Shown here piece by piece: positions 18,033 to 25,083 of a stretch of 64,000 nt of DNA. Under the pieces are notes generated by a model. That model saw only the letters and a program-made list of their open reading frames with translations. It did no database searches and was not told the origin of the DNA. The number at the start of each line of letters is the position of its first letter. The first letter of the stretch is position 1. Both the position numbers and the translations under genes were made by a program. The DNA is from CAINVV01 sp037137375 (GTDB lineage Bacteria > Bacteroidota > Bacteroidia > Bacteroidales > Prolixibacteraceae), in contig JBAXKJ010000014.1 in the NCBI GenBank assembly GCA_037137375.1, forward strand, positions 1 through 64,000. Reading direction: 5' to 3'.

Positions 18033-18130
18033 TCGTAAAAATCTGTTAGATTATTGCATATCTGTAAGTACTCATGGAACTCGCAGCTGAATTTACATCA
18101 CCTTTTGTCGCATCTGCGCGTGCTCGTTTC
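18031..18130 (-). repeat. structured repeat element, copy A, between phoB- and phoR-like genes
   Basis: Fills the intergenic space between the regulator stop (18138) and the kinase GTG. About three quarters identical over 100 bp to copy B (28294-28317 joined to 30180-30259), and its first 58 nt resemble copy C (28208-28265). On the minus strand it begins GAAACGAGCA and later has TGCGAGTTCC; these arms pair around a loop holding the invariant AAGG.GATGTAAAT. It ends TTTACGAGTG, whose GTG is the kinase start codon, exactly as copy B ends on the start codon of its own downstream gene. Candidate cis-acting RNA. Confidence 0.7.
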
Positions 18131-18137
18131 AAAATCT

Positions 18138-18854
18138 TTATATTTCAAAATAGTAACCATAACCCGGTTTATTTTTAACGTATCCGCCAAATTCATCCAT
18201 TTTTTTCCGAAGCCTGGTCATGTTGACATCGACCGTTCTGTCTGTCACTATCACATCATTAGCCCAGATTCTGCTGAGGATTTCTTCCCTGGAGAAAATC
18301 CTGCCCTGATTTTTGGTAAGTAAAAGGAGTATTTCAAATTCTTTTCGGGTTAGATCAATTTTTTGATCCCGGATGACTAATCGTTTGGTTTTGTTGTCGA
18401 GTCCAATCCCGCCAAAATTTAAAATAGCTGATTCCTGAACCCTTTCTTTTTGGAAACTTCTTTTAAGTATCGTCTTAACCCTGGCCTGTAACTCCCTGAT
18501 GGAAAATGGTTTGGCCATATAATCGTCGGCCCCGACTGAAAAACCGGTCAGCAGGTCATTTTCGCTATCCCTGGCAGTCAGAAATATGATAGGTGTATTG
18601 ATGTCCAGTTCCTTTCTCATTTTTTGCGCCAAAGCAAAACCTGTCATTTTGCCCATCATAACATCCAGTAAAAAGAGATCGTAATCTGTCAACTTCTTTA
18701 GCAGCGCTTCTTCCGCAGAATGAACGACATCCACCTTATATCCTTCACTTTCGAGATTAAACTGAAGGATTTCGGAAATATCCTCTTCATCCTCAGCAAC
18801 CAGAATCCTAAAATTATCTTTCACGCTTAATATAATTTGTTTTTCATTTGCCAC
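18138..18854 (-). CDS. phoB: PhoB-like response regulator (OmpR family)
   Basis: 238 aa. Receiver domain with acidic pocket AEDEED (about 20-25), phospho-acceptor Asp64 in FLLDVMMG, FLTARDSE and the GADDYMAKPFSIREL lysine motif; then a winged-helix DNA-binding domain with LTRKEFEILLLLTKNQGRIFSREEIL and DRTVDVNMTRLRKKMDE. The start is a GTG at 18854 with GGAG about 9 nt upstream; an overlapping ATG at 18856 is out of frame. Its own promoter carries four 11-bp-spaced TGTAAT-like repeats, suggesting autoregulation. PhoB identity is inferred from these repeats and from divergence with the Pit operon. Confidence 0.85.
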   Translation of the reverse strand: MANEKQIILSVKDNFRILVAEDEEDISEILQFNLESEGYKVDVVHSAEEALLKKLTDYDLFLLDVMMGKMTGFALAQKMRKELDINTPIIFLTARDSENDLLTGFSVGADDYMAKPFSIRELQARVKTILKRSFQKERVQESAILNFGGIGLDNKTKRLVIRDQKIDLTRKEFEILLLLTKNQGRIFSREEILSRIWANDVIVTDRTVDVNMTRLRKKMDEFGGYVKNKPGYGYYFEI

Positions 18855-18959
18855 ATTGAACTCCGACTAATCATTTGCTTTTGTTTGACACACTTAATCG
18901 TGGTCTTTTCATCTTAAATGAGCTTTGATATTCAATGGATACAGAATAACTTAAGTACA

Positions 18960-19016
18960 CAAATTAGCCATAATAATATTACAAAGAAGTTTCAAAAATA
19001 TTACAGTGCAGTTAAG
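18960..19016 (-). promoter_or_regulatory. Pho-box promoter of the phoB-like gene
   Basis: On the plus strand ATTACA 18978, GTTTCA 18989, ATTACA 19000 and GTTAAG 19011 are spaced by exactly 11 bp (minus-strand TGTAAT / TGAAAC type). Ten bp downstream in the minus direction lies CTAATTTG (18967-18960), a close match to the TAnnTTTG -7 box. The arrangement is the one expected for tandem PhoB binding over the -33 region. Confidence 0.7.
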
Positions 19017-19088
19017 TTTAATTCTACCAGGAACTAATCAAAAATACTTAAAACCGATCATGTTCAAATATGAATATCAACATAAATA

Positions 19089-19145
19089 TGTAACAGTAAT
19101 GTAACAAAACTGTAATCGATTTTTAAAATGATTAGATGTAATTTG
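19089..19145 (+). promoter_or_regulatory. Pho-box promoter of the DUF47-pit operon
   Basis: TGTAAC 19089, TGTAAC 19100, TGTAAT 19111 and a weaker TTTAAA 19122, all 11 bp apart, followed by the -7-like TAATTTG at 19139-19145 and the DUF47 ATG at 19202. It mirrors the divergent phoB-like promoter. The remaining part of the 347-bp divergent region shows nothing else. Confidence 0.75.
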
Positions 19146-19201
19146 TAGTTATTGGGAAAAGGGAAAACCGAAACTTACATTTCCAATAATAACCTCACTG
19201 T

Positions 19202-19849
19202 ATGAGACTTGACTCGATTTTTAGTTTTATGGTTCCGAAAGATCGGAAGTTCTTTCCCCTTTTCAATGATGCCGCGGATAACTTGGTACTCGCCTCCGAA
19301 TTGCTGATTAAGCTGGTTCGGGAAATCGATCTGAACCAAAGGATGGAATACATGCGACAGATTAAGGACGTCGAACACATTGGTGATGATATCACACGGA
19401 AACTGTTGACCGAATTGAACGGTACTTTTATCACCCCTTTAGACCGCGAAGACATACATGAACTGGCATGCAAAATGGATGATATTGTAGATTATATCCA
19501 TTCCTCTTCTAGACGAATTAACCTATATAAGTTGTACCCTATTCCTGATGAATTCGTCTGGATTGCAGACCGGATTCACTCTGCCAACAAAGAGATTCAG
19601 AATATCTTACGCAGTGTCCGTTCGATCAATGATTTTAAATATCATCAACTGAGTATTGAAAAAATCAATGAATTTGAAAGCGAAGTGGATGACATATACC
19701 AGGAATATCTCTCCAAACTCTTTGACCAGGAAGTCAATGCGATTGATCTGATCAAAAAGAGGGATATTTTAACCTCTTTGGAAAAGGCCATTGATAAATG
19801 TGATGATGTGGGCAATATCTTTTCGTCCTTAATCATCAAAATGGGATGA
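19202..19849 (+). CDS. DUF47 (PhoU-like) Pit accessory protein
   Basis: 215-aa all-helical cytosolic protein of the DUF47 / PhoU-like family, which partners PiT phosphate transporters. Seen: the N-terminal FSFMVPKDRKFFPLFNDAADN, HIGDDITRKLL, the LDREDIHELACKMDDIVDYI helix and the C-terminal LEKAIDKCDDVGN with acidic metal-binding character. Homologues regulate Pit activity or transduce phosphate status. It precedes pit by 51 bp in one operon under a Pho-box promoter. Confidence 0.9.
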   Translation: MRLDSIFSFMVPKDRKFFPLFNDAADNLVLASELLIKLVREIDLNQRMEYMRQIKDVEHIGDDITRKLLTELNGTFITPLDREDIHELACKMDDIVDYIHSSSRRINLYKLYPIPDEFVWIADRIHSANKEIQNILRSVRSINDFKYHQLSIEKINEFESEVDDIYQEYLSKLFDQEVNAIDLIKKRDILTSLEKAIDKCDDVGNIFSSLIIKMG

Positions 19850-19900
19850 GCAATCTTTTTTATTAAAGTTTTCTTATAATAACCTGTTAATTTCAAGATC

Positions 19901-20941
19901 ATGAGCTTTACATTGTTGATTATCATCATCGTGCTGGCTTTCTTGTTTGATTTTATCAACGGGTTCCACGATGCTGCGAATTCTATTGCTACCATTGTAT
20001 CTACCAAGGTATTATCTCCCCTTCAGGCTGTTTTGTGGGCTGCATTTTTCAACTTTCTGGCATATGCCATTTTTGAGCTAAAAATTGCGGATACAATTTC
20101 TAAAGTCGTTGATACCAATGCCATTAATCTACAGGTAATTCTTGCCGGCATCATCGCTGCCATTCTTTGGAATCTGCTGACCTGGTATCTTGGAATACCC
20201 TCCAGCTCATCACATACCCTGATAGGCGGACTGGCAGGAGCTTCTATTGCTTATGCAGGCTGGTCTGTAGTCCATACCAGTGTCATTTTAAAGATTGCCG
20301 CATTCATCTTTCTTGCTCCGTTTCTAGGTATGATGATCTCCTATTTTATTTCTGTCCTGCTGCTAAATCTTTTGCGAAATGGGAATCCGCATCTATTAAA
20401 CAGGTATTTCAGGAAATTCCAACTTCTTTCCAGCGCTCTTTTTAGTCTGGGACATGGTGGAAATGATGCCCAGAAGGTGATGGGGCTTATTGCGGCAACG
20501 CTTATGGTTTTTTTTAAGGGGGTCGATCCGGCATCGATTCCGGATTGGGCACATATCTCTATGGTTGGAGGTAAGATCCATTCAATTCCGCATTGGATTG
20601 TACTTGGATGCTACACGGCCATCAGTGTGGGGACAATTTCAGGAGGATGGAGGATTGTCAAAACTATGGGGACAAAAATTACCAAACTCACCTCTTTCGA
20701 AGGTGTGACGGCGGAAGCAGCAGGTGCGATTCTCCTCTTTGGGACTGATGCGTTTGGTATTCCTGTCAGTACTACCCATACCATTACCGGAGCCATTATG
20801 GGAACCGGTCTGACCAAAAGGGTAACAGCTGTAAAATGGGGAGTGACCATCAATCTGCTTTATGCATGGATTCTGACAATTCCTGTTTCCATGGTCATCG
20901 CGGCAATTGTCTATTATTTATTTAAGTTCTTCGGATTGTGA
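19901..20941 (+). CDS. pit: inorganic phosphate transporter, PiT family
   Basis: Integral inner-membrane Pi symporter, 346 aa, about ten transmembrane segments. Both PiT signature repeats are visible: FDFINGFHDAANSIATIVSTKVLSP near the N-terminus and SLGHGGNDAQKVMGLIAA in the second half, plus GIPSSSSHTLIGGL and FGIPVSTTHTITGAIMG. Imports Pi with a cation. It is the second gene of the Pho-box-driven operon, which is notable because in E. coli the Pit system is the low-affinity constitutive one. Confidence 0.95.
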   Translation: MSFTLLIIIIVLAFLFDFINGFHDAANSIATIVSTKVLSPLQAVLWAAFFNFLAYAIFELKIADTISKVVDTNAINLQVILAGIIAAILWNLLTWYLGIPSSSSHTLIGGLAGASIAYAGWSVVHTSVILKIAAFIFLAPFLGMMISYFISVLLLNLLRNGNPHLLNRYFRKFQLLSSALFSLGHGGNDAQKVMGLIAATLMVFFKGVDPASIPDWAHISMVGGKIHSIPHWIVLGCYTAISVGTISGGWRIVKTMGTKITKLTSFEGVTAEAAGAILLFGTDAFGIPVSTTHTITGAIMGTGLTKRVTAVKWGVTINLLYAWILTIPVSMVIAAIVYYLFKFFGL

Positions 20942-20967
20942 CCTGTCCGGATATTAATTGATTCTTG

Positions 20968-22380
20968 ATGATCAGATCCGATTTTATTAAATATGCGGCT
21001 ACCCTGGCCGCAATGTTTCGTTTGAATCCCACCCTTGCATTTGAGATAGCAGAAGCGGAATTTTCAAAAAAGGATTTTGGTGATGATTTCTATTGGGGAG
21101 TTGCTACTTCGGCTTACCAGATTGAAGGTGCCTGGAATACAGATGGGAAAGGTGAATCAATATGGGATCATTTCACTAGTCAGAAAGACAATATAAAAGA
21201 TAAATCTGATGGGAAAGTGGCCAATGATTTCTATCATCGATATGAAAGTGATTTGGGACTCTTGAAAAGCCTGAACTTTAAAAATTTCAGGTTTTCTTTT
21301 TCATGGTCCAGACTTTTGCCCAATGGAAACGGAAAAATTAATGAGAAAGGAGTCGACTTCTATAACAGAATGATTGATACCTGTCTGAATTTAGGCATTG
21401 AACCCTGGGCTATGCTTTACCATTGGGACTTGCCCCAAAAATTGGAGGAAAAGGGAGGCTGGACCAATCGCGATATCGTTGGTTGGTTCTCGGAATATAC
21501 TGATCTATGCTCCCGCCGGTTTGGTGACCGCATCAAACACTGGATGGTATTGAACGAACCAAACAGTTACACTACCTTGGGTTATCTTTCTGGAATTCAT
21601 GCACCCAGCCGGATTGGTATCGGTAATTACCTCTCATCCGTTCATCATACCTGTCTTTGTCAGGCTGTGGGGGGGAGAATCCTCCGGGGAAACGTTCCCA
21701 AAGGTCATATTGGGACCACTTTTTCCTGCTCCTATATTGAACCGGAAAAAGCAACCCCTCTTTATCAAAGTGCAGCCAAGAGGCTTGATGTTGTTTTCAA
21801 CAGGTTGTTCATTGAACCAACCCTAGGCATGGGATATCCCTTTGAGGACCTTCCTTTTCTTGAAAAAATGGAACCATACATCCATCATGGTGATATGAAG
21901 AACCTTCAGTTTGATTTCGATTTTGTCGGGTTGCAGAATTATTTCAGGGTTATTACCAAACCGTCCATCGTTCCTTATGTATGGGCTTTCCGTGTGAAAC
22001 CTGAACCGGACGCTGAAATTACGGAGATGGGCTGGGAAGTCAATCCTGAGGGTATGTACAAAATTATCAAACAGTTTTCCAAATATCCTGTCAAAGAAAT
22101 AATCATTACTGAAAATGGGGCTGCCTTTCCTGATCAGCTAATCAATGGCAGGTTTCATGATTTGCAACGTATCAATTTTTACAAGCGCTACCTTCAGAAT
22201 ATTCTCAAGGCAAAGAGGGAAGGGGTAAATATTACAGGATATTTTGCCTGGACTTTTATCGATAATTTCGAGTGGGTGGAAGGTCTTCGTCCCAGATTTG
22301 GATTGGTAAACAATGATTTTGAAACACAGAAACGTACCATCAAAGATTCAGGGTACTGGTTTAAGGAATTTCTGAAATAG
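20968..22380 (+). CDS. GH1 family beta-glucosidase
   Basis: Retaining beta-glycosidase, about 470 aa from the ATG at 20968 (a TTG directly before it is also in frame). GH1 motifs: FYWGVATSAYQIEGAWN, HWDLPQKLEEKGGW, acid/base Glu (about 197) in VLNEPN, nucleophile Glu (about 382) in IITENGA, and WTFIDNFEWVEG. The first 30 residues before the barrel (IKYAATLAAMFRLNPTLAF) are weakly hydrophobic and could be an export signal, but the motif is unclear. It starts 27 bp after pit, so it could be read from the phosphate promoter; a functional link is not obvious. Confidence 0.9.
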   Translation: MIRSDFIKYAATLAAMFRLNPTLAFEIAEAEFSKKDFGDDFYWGVATSAYQIEGAWNTDGKGESIWDHFTSQKDNIKDKSDGKVANDFYHRYESDLGLLKSLNFKNFRFSFSWSRLLPNGNGKINEKGVDFYNRMIDTCLNLGIEPWAMLYHWDLPQKLEEKGGWTNRDIVGWFSEYTDLCSRRFGDRIKHWMVLNEPNSYTTLGYLSGIHAPSRIGIGNYLSSVHHTCLCQAVGGRILRGNVPKGHIGTTFSCSYIEPEKATPLYQSAAKRLDVVFNRLFIEPTLGMGYPFEDLPFLEKMEPYIHHGDMKNLQFDFDFVGLQNYFRVITKPSIVPYVWAFRVKPEPDAEITEMGWEVNPEGMYKIIKQFSKYPVKEIIITENGAAFPDQLINGRFHDLQRINFYKRYLQNILKAKREGVNITGYFAWTFIDNFEWVEGLRPRFGLVNNDFETQKRTIKDSGYWFKEFLK

Positions 22381-22403
22381 AACAACTGTTCGGAAATGTT
22401 TTG

Positions 22404-23390
22404 TTAAGGATTTCTTTTGTAAAATGACAAGGCTGCAATATCACCCGGAAATTTTTTAATTTCTGATGTGGTAAAATAGCCTGAACCATCAAAAGCAAAA
22501 CAAATAGCTTCCCCCTGGTGTTCATTCCTAAAATAAGGCGCATCCAGCGGCTTTCTTAGCATAGCATTTAATACAGTTTCGTTTGGCTGTTTTTTCCAAT
22601 ACCAGATCTGCCCGGTAGTCCGCACGAGGATTTCAGATCCGTCGGGAGAAATATCAGCCGAAGTCAATAAGTCGAAAGGGAAGGATGCCAGCTGAATAAG
22701 TTTGGTGGTCGATGAGGAAGATTGAGGGTATCTGGCGACGAACAAATTGCTCTGAGCTTGCTGTTTTGTCAGAATATACAAATCTTTTGTCAGTGGGTCC
22801 AGCATCAAGGACTCTGCATTCACGGCGCCTTTTGGATAAGTGAATTTGAGTACCTCGGGAATGATATGAACAATGGTGAGCGGGGAAGCGGCAGTAAGAT
22901 CGGGTTCCGGGAAACGATAAACACATATGGAGGTATAGACAGAATTGTTATCGCCAATATCACCAACATAAAGATAACTTTTCGAACTTTCCGGTCCGGG
23001 ACCACTTGCCAGATCTTCCCAGTCGTGATTGGTAATGCCATCCAGCACAATCTTGCCCAAATCATCGCCTTTGGTGTTCGTGATGTATATTTCGTTCAAA
23101 TTTCCACTGTCTTCATGAGTGTACAATAACCCGGGATTTGTCTTGCTGCAGGCCAGACCGGATAATTCAAGCAGATCCTGACGCTTTAAATTCGTTACAG
23201 ATGGTATGCTGCCAAAAAGGGTCGTCCTTTCGAGCAGTGAAAGGTCATAATTCCCCTTTTTTACCGAATCTACTGCAATCAATCCTGAATTCGAAGAATT
23301 AGTTATATCAGTTTTTACCTCGTTCGAATTGGTGCAATGTTGTGACAATATAACAGCAGGTAATAAAAACAGGAATATTTTAAGGCTCAT
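22404..23390 (-). CDS. secreted or lipid-anchored protein, probable beta-propeller
   Basis: 328 aa with a hydrophobic N-terminus ending LSQHC; Cys19 could be lipidated, although His at -1 is unusual. The body has repeated strand-rich blades and motifs such as ELSGLACS, LYTHEDSGN, GDDLGKIVLDGITNHDWEDLA and LYVGDIGDN. I recognise the ITNHDWEDLA / GDIGDN pattern as belonging to poorly characterised secreted propeller proteins, some of which are grouped with esterase-like phytases; that link is tentative. Its place 93 bp after the beta-helix lipoprotein gene, across a terminator hairpin, would suit a role in phosphate ester use. Confidence 0.55.
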   Translation of the reverse strand: MSLKIFLFLLPAVILSQHCTNSNEVKTDITNSSNSGLIAVDSVKKGNYDLSLLERTTLFGSIPSVTNLKRQDLLELSGLACSKTNPGLLYTHEDSGNLNEIYITNTKGDDLGKIVLDGITNHDWEDLASGPGPESSKSYLYVGDIGDNNSVYTSICVYRFPEPDLTAASPLTIVHIIPEVLKFTYPKGAVNAESLMLDPLTKDLYILTKQQAQSNLFVARYPQSSSSTTKLIQLASFPFDLLTSADISPDGSEILVRTTGQIWYWKKQPNETVLNAMLRKPLDAPYFRNEHQGEAICFAFDGSGYFTTSEIKKFPGDIAALSFYKRNP

Positions 23391-23436
23391 ATTTTCAATT
23401 TTGAAGAACTATTTCAAAGATTAATTTGATATATAA

Positions 23437-23468
23437 AACAAAAAGGACGATTGCTCGTCCCTTTTGTT
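23437..23468 (-). terminator. terminator after the beta-helix lipoprotein gene
   Basis: 14-bp inverted repeat (arms 23437-23450 and 23455-23468, 4-nt loop). Its single non-matching position becomes a G-U pair only in minus-strand RNA and it is followed there by a T-rich stretch, so it serves the minus-strand gene at 23484. Confidence 0.75.
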
Positions 23469-23483
23469 CTTGGAGATAGCCGA

Positions 23484-25031
23484 TTAGAAAGTATGCTGGT
23501 TACCTGTCTTGTCGGTTGGGAATGCTCCCAGGTCTTTATTCGGAGGAGTAATATTGGCTCCGTATATTCCGCCTTTTTTAACAACGTTCATTGGGAATCC
23601 ATACAGGGTTAGCATGGGTGCACTGGGTTTGGTCGGCATGGTGTTTTTACCTGTGCCACCTGGATAAACACCTGCTCCAATTGCCGGAGAACCTGTTTGG
23701 AGGTTGAAATTGGCTCCTGCGGGAATCTGACATATTCTATAGTTTCTGCCAACGCTGTTTGTCGGGACATTAAAATTGACAAACAACGGATCATATTTAA
23801 GAGAGTCCGCGGCAGTGTTTGTACCTGAATTGGTGCCATTTGCAAGGGTTGGTCCGTTTACATAACCGTTAAAGTCATTGGATTGCTTTTTAGTGAACTG
23901 AAGCGCTTCAAGGAAGACCATGTATTGTTCTGTTCCACCCATCGGTTTACCTCTGCCGATGCAGGTAAGGTTGTTATTATAACAGGTATTCAAGGTATCT
24001 GCTGGTTTTCCTTTCTCCGATCCATAGGTAATCCTTATACCTTGTTTACAGTTTACAATGATGTTGTTGAACAGAAAACCTCCTGCATTGGTTTCTGTAT
24101 TGATAGAACCATTACGTGTAGCCTTCGTTTGTCTGAATCCGCAATTAACCAAAGTGTTGTTATAGAAATTTACATAGGTGGGTTTTCCGACATCTCCGGC
24201 AGTTTTTAGACCGTTTGTTGCACCCCCAAAGCAAAAGTTATAGGCCATATCCCCGACGCAGCCATTCTTTAGATTAATCCCTTCCCCACCAATACCCCCT
24301 GTTTTTGTCAAGGTATTTCTCATGATGCTCACATAAATGTTTTGACATTTGCCGATGCAATCATCTTTTGATCCAAAAAACCATGAATCTTCAATGATCA
24401 TGGTGGCCATAGGAGCCCCCGCTGCACTGGCCATAAATACCGCATTGCGCACATCACCCGCAGCAAATCCGAAATCAGGGGCATTGACTCCCCATGGACC
24501 GCCGGTGTATTCTATATGTGTCCATCTCAATACTAATAATTTGGCTGAAGGGGAACATTGAATGCCACCCCAATAACCTTTGAACGCTGGATCATTGGCA
24601 GCATCATCGGTATAGGTTGCGTTGGATTTCGGTGTGGCAGCCGATTCAAAAGAAGTAAACCAATTTGGCTTTTCTTTTGAGCCATCACTGACCAAGGTAC
24701 CATTGACATAAATGGCAGGAGAGGTTACAGCGGATAGTCCGTCTCCATGTATAATAACCGATGCTCCCGGTTGCAGGTACAAGGTATCACCGGCATTGAT
24801 CGTAACATCAGAGTAGATGTGATATCTTTTTCCTGAAAGCATGGTGCCTTTTAAAGGAATAGTATTTCCGGCAGCATCTTTTTTCGGTAAAATTGTATCA
24901 CTGATAGACTGACCCACAACGGTAAGTGGGACAGATATGACAACATTCTCGAGGGAACCGATTTTGTTGCAGGCAAAAAATGAGATTGCCAGCAACACAA
25001 CGACACAAAACTTAAAATAATTCTTAACCAT
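23484..25031 (-). CDS. right-handed beta-helix lipoprotein (cassette C)
   Basis: 515 aa. Lipoprotein signal ends SFFAC (Cys21). After a short all-beta start (about 30-130) come repeated right-handed beta-helix turns with Asn ladders: RWTHIEYTGG, MIIEDSWFFGSKDDCIG, YVSIMRNTLTKTGG, EGINLKNGCVGD, YVNFYNNTLVNCGF and LFNNIIVNCKQGI. The C-terminus has the KDLGAFPTDKTGNQH motif also found in cassette A. Each of three such lipoproteins in this window directly follows a TonB receptor (here 52 bp downstream), so it is probably the surface ligand-binding or hydrolytic partner, in the position SusD holds in Sus systems. Its ligand is unknown; phosphate esters are inferred from context. Confidence 0.72.
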   Translation of the reverse strand: MVKNYFKFCVVVLLAISFFACNKIGSLENVVISVPLTVVGQSISDTILPKKDAAGNTIPLKGTMLSGKRYHIYSDVTINAGDTLYLQPGASVIIHGDGLSAVTSPAIYVNGTLVSDGSKEKPNWFTSFESAATPKSNATYTDDAANDPAFKGYWGGIQCSPSAKLLVLRWTHIEYTGGPWGVNAPDFGFAAGDVRNAVFMASAAGAPMATMIIEDSWFFGSKDDCIGKCQNIYVSIMRNTLTKTGGIGGEGINLKNGCVGDMAYNFCFGGATNGLKTAGDVGKPTYVNFYNNTLVNCGFRQTKATRNGSINTETNAGGFLFNNIIVNCKQGIRITYGSEKGKPADTLNTCYNNNLTCIGRGKPMGGTEQYMVFLEALQFTKKQSNDFNGYVNGPTLANGTNSGTNTAADSLKYDPLFVNFNVPTNSVGRNYRICQIPAGANFNLQTGSPAIGAGVYPGGTGKNTMPTKPSAPMLTLYGFPMNVVKKGGIYGANITPPNKDLGAFPTDKTGNQHTF

Positions 25032-25083
25032 GATTTCGTCTTTTTTGGAATTAAGGTGATGTTATTTATTTGAATAGGTTTGC

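Noticed and set aside
18054..18080. A short leader peptide (MSTYR...) encoded in repeat copies A and B
   Set aside because: The frame is 9 codons in A but 5 in B with different ends; no coding constraint visible.
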